DNA of 64,000 nucleotides from Trichoplax adhaerens (GCF_000150275.1 NW_002060965.1:190923-254922); one strand, 5' to 3'. Positions 1 to 14,700 are shown, numbered from the stretch's first letter. The notes: generated by a model not told the origin, from the sequence alone. A program made the numbers and translations.

Positions 1-3000
1 CTACTGACGCCAGAAACACATTTGCTGTAGCGTAATTCTGTCCAACTTTACCACATAAAAAAATATTGTGTTCGTATTTTAGGCCGATAATGGCTGTTTG
101 AAGTCTAATATTGAAGGATCATACTATAACAATATCTATTTTTTAGCAAGTATCTGCATGCAATACGGATATAAATAATTGAGGTATAACATTATTTTCC
201 TATTCATCCAGCTCCTGCCACTGCATTGTGATAGAAAGACTTACACATTATTTTATGTGTGTGTATAACATAACCGTTATTACCAGAAATGAACAATGTA
301 ACAAAGTAATACTAAAGTTTTACCTAAAATATTTATTCTATACTTAACTAGCCTTCATAAACGCCAAGCGGTAATTTCCATTAAATTAGAAATTTTAATT
401 TTTATTACCATTCGAATCAATAGCAAACGGTATCAAATAGATTAAAAATCCAATAAAATTATAGTTTCAATATTCGGCATGATTTGATAAGAACTCAAGT
501 GAATAACATCTTAGAATGCCATATTAAGAATTAAGACATAACTCTAAATTAAATTTCCTTGCTAAATCTTTAGTATACCTATTATTTCTGAAATATCTAC
601 CACAATTTAAAAATAGCAGCGTGAAGTGCTTCATCGGACCCTGCTTGTCGAAATACACATTTAGTGCCATAAAATATTGAATATTGGGATTACTGTCACA
701 GTTTTTGATAAATAATGTTTTCATTGAGCTGAATACATTAAGATAACGAAACTCAATCGAAAAATTCTTTAGGTGTATTATTTTCTAACCGATCGAAAAC
801 AAACTTTCTAAAAGATACGGTGCTTTAAAACTCTGGATTGACTATCGTCGAAAGAAAACTCCTAATACGTATGGAAGCAGTTTTAAGTATAACTAGTATT
901 GCACTGTCATAGGAGTTTATATTTTACTTAATTAATTTTGAAAGAGCTCGTAATTTTATATTTCCTAGAATTAACAAAAAATCAATTTTTAAGATTTTTA
1001 AATTTTTTTTCTAGAATGTCTCCAAGATTACTAAAGCCTTCAAATTGTCATTATATACTGGATAACTTTTGCTACCTAAATGATATTATGCGTAATATAC
1101 AATAAAAGAATATTTTATTAAGGCAATATTTATTTAGCTTTTCACTATATCATCTATTTTCGCTTTAAAATTACCTAATCAACGTGAACTCAAAGAATTA
1201 AGTAATATCTCATTTATAAAACTATTGCAATTGAATAGACATAGCGATAAGCAATGCATCATCTGAATGCCATGAAATTACTAATCGATTATTTACGATG
1301 AAAGACGAAGATTGAATACAGTAAAGCTTTTACTTAGAGTTTTAAAGGCGATAGCCATCTACTATCATGCTGTGTTGAGTAAGCGACAGATATGGAAAAT
1401 AATTGTGCTATGGCATAAAGAAATGTTAGGTCCAAAACTTCTGATGATTCTATTTAGATGCCTAATTTGATTTTATATGCTGTTGTAAAAAATTGGCATA
1501 TTCTATTCTTTAAATCAATAAACACAGCAATCATTTTATCATTTAACGAACTATTGCTTGGACGTGAAACAAAAATACCCAAGTCTTAATTATGATTAAA
1601 TTATTACCATTTCCCGTAAATAAGTCATGATAGATATCAACTATATTTCAGTCATTCATAGGCTTTGTTTTCTGGCGATTATAGTCAACATTACTTAATT
1701 TTGTAATATCATTTGAAGAAATCAAATAATAGCTTACACATAAATTTAAGTCTTCTATGTCTGTCGAGGTTGCTTCTGTGTACGTTCTGTTTACTTGCTG
1801 TATAGACAACTTGTCTATCAGAACTTAATAGTTGTTATGGATTGGATAAATTCATGTGAAAATAGTGATAGTGCTAAATTGACTTTAGATGAAATTATTT
1901 ACTAGGCTGATTGTAATCCTATTCTCGTAACTATACAAGTTTTTGTAGTTAGTTCACTCTTATTAGGAACCCCGGTCTTTCTTCAAAATGTAAAAATATG
2001 CTAGTAATTTATTTTAAGGTGAAACTAGTTCACACCTCCGTTTTTCCATTGTAATAAGAAACTTTCAAGTTAATTTTGGCTAGAGCATCTACCCAATAAA
2101 CATAATTTTAATATCTTAAAGAATCCAATATAAAAATAGCTAACCATAATGATCTGATTGATCATTGTGATCCTTACTGCCATTGAATTTAATTAAGATT
2201 AAACCCACTATATTCTGATAAAGGTTATAAAGTCTGTTGCGAAGCAAAATCTATAATTAAACTATTCTATGGATTTAGAATAAAGCAATTGAAACTGCTA
2301 TAGACTATTACGCTTATGTCATTAATAATTACTGAATTATAATTTTGAATACATAAGATCATAATTGTTAAATTGGTAATATTAAATTATGTCTTTGAGA
2401 TAAAGTTTGATTATGAGCATATTATTGATAAAAGAATAAGAATAATAGTCGGGAGTTTTAGAATACTAGAATCCATGATATTTTAGTCTACAATATGGCG
2501 AATAAGAATAAAGATAGAGAATTTTTTAGAAATAGCTTTATGTATCAATAATCAATTATTAAATAATAGTATAATTAGTTTCGGATTCGCTTGAATAAGT
2601 AATGATCAGGAAGCAAATATAAAATAAACATCGGTAAATTTTAGTTTCAACTTTTCAACTCATCGGTTCATGTTGACTTTTTATTGTCACTCATATGGTA
2701 ATATCTTTCCGCAATAGTCGTCGTCCTAAGATTAACATTCTCTTATTTGAGCTAGGTTAGTGGTATTTTTATTTCTATTTTATTTTCCGTAGTATATCTA
2801 CGAAATTGATAAGGCTGCCTATTTGCTGCAAGTAGATTAAAAATACAGGTAATTTAGCTTATTCAGTTGCCCGACATCTACTTGAAATGACTGTCAAAAT
2901 ATGTCCGAGTGCAAGTAAAATAATCCATAGATTTCGAATCTATTGATCCTGTATTAAGTTAGAATGTAGAGTATACTTCAACTTCAAACATAAAATTGAA

Positions 3001-4970
3001 TGTTAAATTCTAATTTTTTTTTCGGGAGACATTTTTTGATATTTTATTCCTGCCTGGAGTTGTTTGGATAAGTATTTTATCAAATATCTATATGAAAATG
3101 TATTTGGATCGTACCCGATAGCTATAAAAAATTTGCTTGCAGAATAGACTTCTATTAATCTGCATCGTATCTTAAGATTAGCAACCATTATGAGTAAGTT
3201 GCTAATTGTTTAATAACTTTATTTTATTTCCAGTCCTTAAATACTAGAAATTATGAGGGAAAAGCAATTTAATGATCATACTACAGTCTATATGTTATTA
3301 GATCTGTATCAAAATATTAGTTAGGCATGTGTAATTATGAAATTTAACGGTTTTATATAAAGATGCAATGCTATGATGTACAGTTTTCAAGCATCTGCTC
3401 TTATTGTGGAAATATCGAATTTTAAATTAGATACAATTTTATATTTTAAAGGGTATTATCGCTCGACATAGCATAAGGCGATAAGTTAAATGAAAAGCTA
3501 TGTTACAATTTACGGCATATGAGCTAGATTTAGCATTAAAACTTTTACCAATTTTCCCCCGTTGGATGAAGTATAAATCTATATTAAATATTCTTTATTC
3601 AAGGTTGAAAGACTAATGTTAAGTCACTAGATAAAGATTGCTTCATTACTTCATTCTAAAATGCATAAAGTTATGGCGTGGTAGGTATTACTAAAATTTA
3701 AATTATCACAGCAAGGTCATTAGTGCGATTTTTGTTTCTAGATAATTACCTACTTAGCTGTATAAGCAGTAACTCCACATAAATATATAATGGTTATTGA
3801 TGATGAGGCATAGGTAGAAATTATTAATTTTAAATTAGAACTCTATGTTTACTCCCAATTCTGACTCTTCGTATAAAAATAAGGAGCAAACTCTACATAC
3901 ATAAATTGATACTTAGAATTAATTTGAATGATTCTATCTAAAAGTTTTGTATTAAAATAAAAACAGGCAGATCTACTTTTGGAAAGATACATATCTTGTT
4001 GTAATCCGATATTAGAAGATAATGTAAAATACGTAAATCTGATTAATTTGCAAGCATGCAATTTACTGCAACTTTTACAGAATAGATTTATAATTTTATT
4101 TTGTAATATTTTGTTCCATTAATCCTCTATAATATAATCCGAAGTTGATATGGCGGAAAAATTTATTCCACGCTTACAACTGTGCTTGAGTATTCAGCAG
4201 CTACAATAGCTATTTATGCCAATACAAAAAGTCCTTAAATCTAAAACAATTCAACTATGTTTAAAATTGACATTTCAACATGTAGAAGGTTATTTGAGAT
4301 GTTTATGATTGCTGTAATTGGTATTTAATGATACAATTACCATTACTATAGCGTGAAGTGTGTAAATTAATGATGTATTTGCAATACGCTTGTTCATAAA
4401 ATAAGAGTACCAGACTTGAACGTATGAGTAAAGAGACTCAAAAATTTCATTTTTCCAGACAATAACAGTTGCCAATGATATGTGCAATATTAATAACCAT
4501 TAGCAGCTATAGGGTTCAATTTTAAAATAATAAAATCTAAATCTCAAACGTTTAGTACATCTAAGCGAATTAAGGGAATTTGATAAAAGTGATTGAAAAA
4601 ATTTCATTTAATATGTTGTTACGTGGCATAAGATATTGAAACATAGTAGGAAAATATAGTGCGGTACCCTCTGAGCATAAGGGTATTTTTTTTATCTAAT
4701 TTAACAGTTTTGAGAGAACAACAGCAATATTAATTCGTTCATCACAGAACGCTCTACCACGTTTCTACGTTTTGCGATATAGCTACCTTCAAAATGAACA
4801 TGACTATGATCATATTTTAATTCTGATGTTATTATTAATAACTATAGATTGGCAAGAAAATTTGTGGATCTTTGGCTTATACAACGCTTAAATAAAAAAT
4901 ATTAGAAAAATTTAAATCAAAAAAACATCGATATGCAGGCTTATAATTCTACTACAGAAATTACCAGTAA
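1..4970. other. intergenic, no gene recognised
   Basis: AT-rich DNA with stop codons frequent in all six frames. The open stretches of 60-70 codons have no recognisable domain, no coding-like composition and no convincing splice context. Nothing is annotated here. Confidence 0.6.
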
Positions 4971-4975
4971 GTACT

Positions 4976-5609
4976 TGTGACAGTGTTATATACTGTATTA
5001 GAGTGCAAATATCTATGTTAGGATAATTCTGTTAGCCCATCCTTATTTAGTCAACTTCTAATTTGGATACACTGTGTTTTAATATAGCACTGAATTTTTA
5101 TGACAGTGACACATATATTGTACACATACTGAATTAATAGTTATAATAGGGAATGCAAATCACCTACTTACTGTTCGAATCATTGTGATTTTAACTTACT
5201 TATGATAGATTGTAAATTATCGTGGAAATATTCCGTGATAGGAAATATCGTAATCTGACTATTCTGTATTAGCCATCACATGTCTATGTTCGTAATTACT
5301 GTTGTCTACATTAAGAGAGCAGTAGCTAAAATTAATATCTAATTCAGTAAATGATTCCAAAGTTAATCGTACTAACTATGACTCATGAACTATTGAGGTA
5401 TAGTATATAAATTCAGTATATCGTGTAATAAAGTAGATTCTCAAACTTAGTGTTTAACGTAAAATATGAGGCGTCTAAGTCTTGGTGGAGTCTGCTAGTA
5501 AAGCAAAAGTGTTTGTGATAGTGCAGATATCGTTCCTTGATACGTGGTTCAAGGAATTGATTTATTGATCGTACATTATGTTATCTTGTTGCAAAGCTGC
5601 TTTGTGACA
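4976..5609 (+). mobile_element. solo LTR, family B copy 1 (634 bp)
   Basis: The element begins TGTGACAGTG and ends TTTGTGACA, giving the TG..CA ends of retroviral-type LTRs. It is flanked by a perfect 5-bp target duplication, GTACT, at 4971-4975 and 5610-5614. A TATA box (tatataaa) near 5402 is followed by aataaag near 5429, as expected of a U3-R promoter and poly(A) signal read on +. Two further copies lie at 52.3 and 62.3 kb. No internal retrotransposon sequence adjoins, so this is a solo LTR left by LTR-LTR recombination. Its 3' third resembles family A. Confidence 0.85.
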
Positions 5610-5614
5610 GTACT

Positions 5615-6122
5615 GCATAATTTAAGTTCAATGATCTATTACCAAATTTTTCTCTCATCAAGGCTTAAAATGATTTATTCATGTTATTGGCGTTTTTAAG
5701 ATAATTTGAGACTTAATCAACCATGATATTCAGTAGTGATCCTTTAGTGATTTTTAAGCTAGAATTATATGTCTATAATTTTAAGTCATTGTCATGGTCA
5801 AATACATCTAAAAGTATCAATCTCATATAAATTCAGCAAAATAATTAGCAAATAAATTCTTTTATATGCTCTTTAATACAGTATTAATGCCTGAGCATCA
5901 AGATAATTGTACATTTATACAATAAAAACTAAACTTCTTGCAACGAAATCATAAGTAACTTTGTGACAGCTGTAAGAATAGCATTCTTGCCTCAAGTCAA
6001 CGATAAATTATCCAGAATTGTCCATGAATAACGCTTACTTATATTCTTAAATGCTGTATTTTAGTAAATATTACCTGAAACTATATGCAACATTGTAATT
6101 ACTCTATTTTTAAATTATTTAG
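5615..6122. other. upstream region or intron of the first GPCR gene
   Basis: This stretch lies between the LTR and the first receptor exon. It ends in a pyrimidine/AT-rich tract closing in AG at 6121-6122, the proposed splice acceptor. The 5' coding exon of the receptor may lie here or further upstream but could not be identified. The receptor frame stays open back to 6068, where a TAA precedes it, with no in-frame ATG. Confidence 0.4.
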
Positions 6123-7072
6123 TCATTTTAGCACCTAAATACATCATCAGTGGAATACTGACTGTATTAACTAATTTCATCTTACTGGTCTTTATGCTGA
6201 GACATGCTAAACTAAGAACTCACCGACATTCCATCACAATTAGTGCATTAGTAACTGCCATTTTATTTTCAATCCTTTATATTTTACCAAGATTTACATA
6301 TTATACTGTTCAAGGAGATATTATTCAACCAAGATCAGTTCGGTTAGGATTATTCTCCCGCATTGGTCAAACCCTTTTCTTATCCTTAAATATTCACATC
6401 TTCTTAAGAAGTATCCAGATGTATATGATGATATGCCATCCCTTAAACGGGATAGTTTGGCTAAATAGGCAAAATTTAAGCATTTTACTGATCATCGTAT
6501 GGGGGATTACTATTGCTATTCCTCTTGGAAGTCAAATTTATTTCGAAATACTGATATACAATTTGGATGAGTCTCGTATCTATCAGTATATTATGATATC
6601 ACTTCAGTTCGTCCGAATATTTAGTATTTTTTTGGCTGCATTTTCCTTGATTGTCTTGTTGGTTCTAATTTTTGCGTATGCCAAAGTTTATTCAGTTGCT
6701 AATAAAGCTGCTCACGAAATTCGTAAATTAAGTATTGGTCGGACAAGATCGAATTCTTTGATACCGAAGTTAAGGAAACGAAGTAAAGCCATGTTTCAAG
6801 TTTTAACGATTTACTCTTGTTACATCATATTTTGGATGCCATTCTTGATTATTATACTCTATTCTCAGTTCTTACGAGATTATAACAGAGAACAAACTCC
6901 TGAAGAAAGACAATTATTGGACCGAGCTCTTCGGTCTCTGCAGTATATTGCATTCCTGTTTCCTGCCATTCAACCAATCCTATTCGCTGTTTTTACGGCT
7001 GATATTTACCATGAACTAGTTGTCTCATGGCGTAGAAAAGTAATTACTAAGAAAGCTTGTATAAATAACTAA
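6123..7072 (+). CDS. rhodopsin-like seven-helix receptor (GPCR), main exon, paralogue 1
   Basis: Probable plasma-membrane G-protein-coupled receptor; ligand unknown. The exon encodes all seven hydrophobic helices in about 316 codons. The ATG at 6194 falls inside TM1, so it is not the true start: frame and homology to the two sister genes run back to an AG acceptor at 6121-6122 in the same phase as in the sisters. Family marks visible are Asn in TM1 (LTN), Trp and Pro in TM4 (VWGITIAIP) and FWMP in TM6. Departures are QMY (6416-6424) in place of DRY at the end of TM3, followed by ICHPL, and QPILF where NPxxY is expected in TM7. The TM3 cysteine found in both sisters is Leu here (about 6344) and the ECL2 cysteine is also absent. 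Basic residues close the short C-tail. Receptor identity is solid; class A placement is likely. Confidence 0.82.
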
Positions 7073-7127
7073 ATCTTGAGTCCATGTCGTATTCTTTTTG
7101 TATCATACTTTGTAAGTAATGAATTAA

Positions 7128-7133
7128 AATAAA
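7128..7133 (+). promoter_or_regulatory. candidate poly(A) signal of GPCR paralogue 1
   Basis: AATAAA lies 56 bases after the receptor stop codon, a normal distance for a short 3' UTR. The motif is common in DNA this AT-rich, so support is moderate. Confidence 0.4.
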
Positions 7134-10100
7134 TTTTATTAATCTCTGCATGTATTAAGCCATTAGTATTTGTAGTTTTTACAGGAAATATTTGTATTCT
7201 CTTTTCAATAGCAGTGGCTTCTAATCTGTTTCCTCTAACTATTCTACACTTTGATTTAATACTTGTTGTTGTAGTTAGAAGAATGATTACGATGTGGAAT
7301 TCTGGAACCTCATATCACGTCATTTGCTCGCTTATTTGAAACTAATCTAGATAAAATGTTTGTCCAATGATTTCGAGGAACAGTTCTATGTAAATCATAA
7401 ATTTTTCGTGATTATTAAAATCCTTATTTATATATCTTGATAGCCTGCCAAAACTATATCATAATCTGGGTCTAGTAATAGAGCATTTAGTTACTAGCAA
7501 TTTCATAAGCTCTTTATTGATGTCTGAAATAGTCTGAAATCTAGGAAGAATTTACTTAAATTTTTTTGTATTTTCCTTTCCTAGACCACAATTTCAGTAA
7601 TAAATGGCTATGATTCTTAAATGATTATTAAATCTTCCGTACTGCTTTTAAAAAAGTACTGTATTCTATACTCTTAAATTGGATTCATTAATGAACTTTT
7701 ACCTTACGGATTAAGATTTATCTTTTTTGTTCCATCCATATACACATCTTAGTTGATTTGATGTTGCCACTTTATATTTACCGCAACTCATAGCTTCATG
7801 AACTCTTTTAATTTCTATTTGATGCTGTAGCAATCTTAATTTTTCCAGATTTAAAGTCCGTTGCGTAATGATTTAGTTCAAATTTTTCAATACCCAGTCA
7901 TAACCGCTAGTTTTTGTTGTCATAGACTATTTGCAGTTATGCTATTTTAAATAATTCAGACATGTATATTTGAAATTGATCTGACTAGACTCAGCAGCCT
8001 TTCTCGTAGGTTAATCATAATAACAACTCAGGAAATTTGATCATTATGTAGCTTGTTTGCTCAATCATTAAATAACTTTAATTCAGCTTGTAGTGTTATG
8101 CTTTCTTCATAATGGCTATCTATTATCGAGGACCTACTGTATTAAAGTTAACATTTCTTACATGTACTAAAGTCAATATCAATTCGTATTGGAAATTAAT
8201 AGAATTTATGTTATAATTACTAACTCGAAACAGCTAGTTTCCAGAAGCTCTTATCAATGAAAATTTTAATAAATCATTTTACATAGCTAAATGTTTTCAT
8301 TTTCATTTTCTTAGACTAGATAAAATTTCTACATCATTTGGAAACGTGTAGAAAAAATATATATTTGATATAAATTAGAGTAGCCAATAACTTCTAATAT
8401 TCACTAAAATACGCTAAGGACTAGAAAGTGGTTCTTAATCTTGCTATAGTTACCACAATATTCCTGTTCCAATGTATGATCTATTGGCTATTGACGCCTA
8501 TTCCTTGTGAAAGAGAACACATTGATAAATCTTTAGACATGGTCAAATTCTCATGACATATTAATTATCAAGCTTGCATAACTAATTTCTCATAATAGTC
8601 CATAAATAGATTACTGTTCTTATCAGTTGACGTTACATTTCATCATGTCCAGGCATATAAATTCATGCTGAAACGGGATCTTATAATCAATAACTTTATC
8701 TATGACTTAAATAAATCGACAGTAATATTTAGTTTCGCTAGTTACTAAGTTAAAACAATTTGAACTGATGACTAGGAAAATATACATGTACATTTAGTTA
8801 GTCAATTTAAAGGCTTATAATTATATATAGCGGATCTATGGTAAGGAATTGTCAAATTTCTAGTAAAATTACTCTTAGTTACGTGACATTTTTGTATTGC
8901 GCTAAGAAGCTAATTACTTTCCTACATTACCAATTAGCAAAGGAAAAGAAATTTAAATTTTTTCTATTTATTATAGAAAAAACAATCTGATTAATGCTGC
9001 CTTAATATTTTACTGACATACTAGTTGAGAAGAAATCTTGAGTACGACAAACTATTTCTGACAAATCATCTTATAAGATATGAAGTAGTATTTTTTTGAA
9101 TTCCAAGGAAAGAAATTTTTCGAGGAAAGACTCTATTTAGAAAGTTTAATTGTTTTACTATTTGAATCGTTTATTCTAATGTACTTTGTCACTATCTATG
9201 GTAATTCTGTAAAGGATATCCGACTTTTTAAGTAAAATTAATTATGCTGCACACTATTTAAATTTATATTTTAACAATCTGATTATTCATTGTTTTCGAA
9301 TTCCTTATCGATTCTGCTATTTTGACATAATCAGAATTCTAGACTTGTTTCAAATTATATTCCTATGTAACCGTATATGACGGATGAATAGCAACATTGC
9401 TGCTTAAACAGATTCATTAAATTTTATATCTATGCCTGCTAAGCAGTATGTTCCGTTCTTTAACGGCAGTATTTATTAAATAAACCATTATATGTTGATT
9501 CAACATTCGATGGCAGCTTATACTAAAAATGTCATGCTTTAATAATAAATTGTAAAAATTGGATTTTCTGTTCTAAACACAAGCTAATGCTTTGCTACTA
9601 AAATTTTATAATTGGTTGTTTGAATCAGCAGTGACATCGACCAATCGTTACACTTTTATTAATACTAAATGCCTTCCATCCAGCTTTCTCAAGGCCAATG
9701 AAATTAAAATAAAGGCAAGTATTGATTCCCAAGATTGCTTAGTATCTGTATGACAGTAAATACATTTTGTTATTGCTAACATCGAAGTAGACAATTCATT
9801 TCATTTCCGCTGTGCTTTATTAAATCTAATGTGTCATATAAATCTCAAGTAAGTCTTAAAAAAATACTACATTTGAAAATTAAAATTACGAGAAAAATTT
9901 TAATATGGTACCAGTAAGGTAGCAATATTTGTTGATATACTTGCTGTTTTGCTGAAGTCTACCGCTAATTGCAAGAATAAGCGATTTCAATTCCCTGGGG
10001 TAGTTAAATAATATAAACAGGTAATACACTTTGCGAGAAATTTTAGATAAAACGATAAAGTAAAGTAAGCTCTAATCTAGTATCTGTAACAACCCAATAA

Positions 10101-11526
10101 ATCACTCTCTAAGCGTGAATTAATGTAGCACGGCTTGAAGGTTTCTTATCATAATGTTCGGTTACTTGAAAATTCTGTAAGCTTAGTCCTCTTATTATCA
10201 ATAATATTGTTGCAGCTATCGCTGTGATTAAAATATGGAATTTAAATTATTACATTTTCATCTTGATTATAAAAAATTAATACAATTTAGAATTATCCTA
10301 CATGTTTTGATACAGGGCATCTCATAATACAGTATAGATCATCTTAAATAGCTAGGCTATGAAATTATCAATTTTAATGCTGGCAGTTAAATAATTGCTT
10401 TATTGATGATATTTTATTTATTGAACAAGGCTCTAGAGCCTATAAGCTAACAAAAATTTCATCTTTTATTGGAAATAATATAAATACTAATGAACTACCG
10501 TAGCAACCCATTTTATGGCCAAAACAGTTAGCAATATGGACAAAACAGATTGAGACTATGATGCAATTTTGACCTTTATGACTGTGATGATACTTAATCA
10601 TTTAATGTACATTATTTGCATTGGTTGTCTACAGCAATATGTTTAAGTCACAATATTCAAGGCCTATAACTAGAGCAGTGTTATCTAACAGGGTGATTCT
10701 ATAAAAATTAAACCAATTACGAAGGATTGTAATTTACTTTCAGACTACGGTGATAGATTAGTCGTTAAAAAACGATATTAACTATCGCTAATTTTATCAT
10801 ATGTATGTGAACTAATCCCGCTTAAGTGGCGTTGCATTTTTATTTATTAATTAAAGACCTTTGATAGTTTATTTACAACAACTGATATTAAGATTTGTGG
10901 ACGTTACTAAAGGATTCTGGATGGTCAATGATTGAAACTAAGGGATCACTTTAGCCCCATTAAAGCGTAAGAATCATAAATTTACTTCAATCGAAAAGAG
11001 CATATGGTATCAATTTTTAATTTAATTTGCCCCACGAATGCCACCGGCTGCATCATTAAGAATACCGATTGAATTATATTATATTGCTTCGTATCTCATT
11101 CTTGATGTGATTTAATGTAATACATTATTCATGGAATTTAAGCAAGATTTGATTCTAGCAATAAAGAGAATTAAATAGTTTAGAAGCTAGCTAAAGCTTC
11201 TTTATTCCATGGTTAATAAAACTATCCAGAAGAACGATTCCCTTGTCGGAACCCTAACCCTAAGGATTCATTTTGCCATATCTGACTGATGATCATGACT
11301 GAATCTAAATCATTATAAGTATATTTCAAAAATTATTTAATACTAAGAATTTCATCAAGAGGCTGGGCTTAAACTATGTTGATCTAGATATTAATGGGCA
11401 GTATCGTTGTAAGGATTCATTAAATGTTTAGTAGAATATGCTAATTTAGAATGTAAACGATTTTTAATTGTATGCAGGGGATCTTATGAAAGAGGTAGAC
11501 TTTAAGTTCAAGCTAAATTAGAAACG
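7134..11526. other. intergenic, nothing recognised
   Basis: AT-rich DNA with no open frame of coding appearance, no repeat unit that I can delimit and no LTR ends. Confidence 0.55.
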
Positions 11527-11721
11527 ATGAGACAAACCGATATTAAGGTTTTGTTACATTTAATTTTTTTATTTCTGCTCTGTGGCCAGACGTCTCTAAA
11601 ATGGAACATAAACAATATACGCATAAATTTTATTGACACGAAATCAGCCAATTATCTACAGAGATTGCAAAAAAGATTTCGTCAATGCATTATTCTAACA
11701 ATAAATATCTCATCAAATTAG
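11527..11721 (+). CDS. small ORF with signal-peptide-like N-terminus, uncertain
   Basis: A 64-codon frame starting at a real ATG. The N-terminus looks like a secretory signal: a short polar n-region (RQTDIK), an 11-12 residue hydrophobic core (VLLHLIFLFLLC) and then polar GQTS. The rest is basic and ends in a stop with no recognised domain; an LQKRFRQ stretch contains a possible dibasic site. It could be a small secreted peptide, the first exon of a larger secreted or membrane protein, or chance. No homologue is recognised. Confidence 0.22.
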   Translation: MRQTDIKVLLHLIFLFLLCGQTSLKWNINNIRINFIDTKSANYLQRLQKRFRQCIILTINISSN

Positions 11722-14700
11722 TATATGAAATCTATTGACCAAAATGAATTGTCTTTTGACTAATTCAAATAAAATTTAAATACCTTCTTGGTGAAATAAA
11801 ATGACTTTTGAGAACAAATTCTTGTAATATTGTCTAAAATAATAGACTATTTGATCAATAGAATCCTGAATATTGCATAATAAATACATGCTGATCAATT
11901 TCTAGTGGACAGCATTTATTAAATGCAGGTATCGACTCTTTGCAGATTTGCCTTGTAATAAATTGAAACTTACTTATTAAAAAAATCAGTTTGTACCAAG
12001 GCTCACCAAATCCAAATAGAATTAGAGATACAGTTTGTTAAAGTTGCTAATAAGGTAAGTAAAGTGAGGGTTAAATCTAGAATGATTAGTGATTGAAAAT
12101 ACTAAAATATATGATAAAATTATCGATACTTTGTATATTTGTTCATCAAATGCTTCAATTTCAAAGTGTTATAAGTGATTCATAGCTGATCTTAAGAGTA
12201 GCTATTTTGGAGATTTTATTACGTAACTAAGAAAGTAGACAAGCAAAGTCTAGTTTTACAAGCTATCAGATTAATTTTCGTTTACCGATTTTCAAAAAAA
12301 TTTACTTTTCAGTTCGTTTTTTTTCAATTTCTATAAAATTAATATTATTATGCGACAAGGAAGCAGGCCATTTACTGTGCAATATTTAATGCTTCTCTTA
12401 TTACGGTAGTTGATTCGATTAAATCGCAACCATCAAGCGTTATGATAAGCGAAATTAAAATAGATTTCAAATTCATCTTTTAAAGATGTTCACGATATTA
12501 AATAGGTGTAAATTGAGACTAAATGGTTTTCAAATTCGTTTATTTTACTAATATGGCTAGGAGATTAATTTATGTGGTGATAATGACTTGAAGATTTATG
12601 GCGATGATGCATAATTACCATTAATGATTTCGTTTAATTAGTCTCCTCAACCATGTGATAAAGTAAAATTTTATATCTTATACAGAGTAGGATTCTAATT
12701 AGTTAATAGCAAGGACCTAAATTATGGTAGCTTAAATCGCAGATGCCTATTTTACTTTTGTAAGCTCATATCCTAAAATATAATCGCTGCTTTACTATAT
12801 AGCTATTGATCGACTTATTACAAGTTATTATGTTTTAATCACCAAGTCCATGATTTTGCATCGATCTTAATTCTATAAAATATGTTAGCCAATACAACAC
12901 CGTTAACACAGTATTCAGCTTGACATGTGATGATTTCGAGCCTAATTTTTAGAATATATGATTTATTCATTAATCGTTCCGAGTTTCTTTGTTAAATTCC
13001 CTGCTCTGGCATGATTACAGTAATAAATTAAGAATAGATCGCATTTAGTCTCTTACGCAACTTTCGCATTACCTTGATAAAATTAATTTCTAAAGATGTT
13101 TCTGAATTCGAGCAAAGTACAAAATGAGGGCAGATTAGAGTTTGGTTTCGAGGTAGATTGACAATGCAAAGATATTACTAAATGTTACTTGGATTAAAGA
13201 AAGTGAATACCACAATCGCTTACAGAATAATGTTTCTTGTCTGTCTTGATATGGTTATAGATTGATATAGACATGATCAAAATTTATTTTGGAATTTAGG
13301 CAGAGCATAGTTTGATAATACAATAAACTGTTGTCCAGGATGCTATAATTTACTTTTTTAACTACCAAAAAGGAAATACTCCTATCGTATAAAATACGAT
13401 GCGACTTAAATCAACGTATCTGAATTTAGTATAGACATAAGTAAAGTTTGATTTACATATTTGAATATGGTACTTCTGGATCGATTGATTGATGCAAATA
13501 AAACATCTAAGATATTTTAAGAACTCTACAGATACCATGAAATGGAAAGTGTGATGGAATAAATAGGGAAGAAGGAGGAAACTTTGATGAAATACAGTGA
13601 TTTAAATAGATATCATATAACATTAGAAATAACATCTTTGATATGAAGGTTAAGGTTTTCGATGATGACATTGATCATTTGCTATTTCCTAAAGTTTTCA
13701 TTTACGTCGTTATAGCACTGATTAGGTTAATAGTATTGGATATTTTTGGGAGAATTAGGTTTTTGTAACATTTACCATAACTTTTAATTCCGGTGATTGT
13801 TTAAAAGATTTTCTCCGTGTCAGTCGTAGTTCTTCAGAGTGACCTGGTTACATCATTTTGATCGCTACATTATCATAATCGAACACCGGTCTATAGCTGA
13901 CTTTTATGACATCTACAATTACATGATTTTGAGTTTAAATGACAAATACGGTAGGGCAAACACTATAGCAGTTGACGATTACACCTAAATAATCGAAACA
14001 TAATTCGCTTTATTTTAATGAATAAAAAATTTCCTTTCTATAGAATGTTCCCGTAAGTCAAAATTATAAAATACGCACGAATACTTTCCTTCTAGTTGAT
14101 TTTATCTAATGGCTGAAACAAAATCAGATTTCTTTAAACTGTCACTTTACTACAGCTAAATTAATAAAAAAAGTGATGTATAACTGGCCTTCCCTCGATC
14201 ATACCGAGTACAGACATAAATTTTCTCGTTTTTTATTAGTGCAATGAGTCATGGAAAATGTTAAGATGATAGCGTGATTCTTGAAAGACTTTAAGGTAAC
14301 TGTTTAAGATGCAAATTTAAGAAAACTAATGTTACCTTAACATTGGTTCAATTTAAATTGAGTCTTTGCCTGATCAAGCAGAAAATATAATTACTCTACC
14401 GTAATTAAAGTTAGGATAATTCAAACTTGGTTTAAGACTTAGTGTATTTAAACCTTACTTATCAATTGGACAATGACCAATTTTTATGTGAGTAAACTAA
14501 CGCCGCTATTAATTTTTAAGCCAAATAGTGAATAAATATTTAATTTACTTCCTCCTAGACTACTGTTATGATTCTAGCAAATAAATATAATCTTTATGGT
14601 AATAGATCATTGACGCTCTTAAAAGGTTAAATTCGCGTTAAGACAATTCAATACCGAGAACTTATTTAAAGAAAGTAAACTCCCATTTTGATTCATACCA

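Noticed and set aside
5790-5969. Possible short LTR: TGTCATGG start, atataaattcag, end CTTTGTGACA
   Set aside because: Flanks (GTCAT and GCTGT) do not form a target duplication, and most of the length shows no similarity to the LTR families. It may be a relic but is not supported.
11250-11264. ccctaaccctaa, like two telomere repeats
   Set aside because: Only two units, no array around it; expected by chance or a tiny relic.
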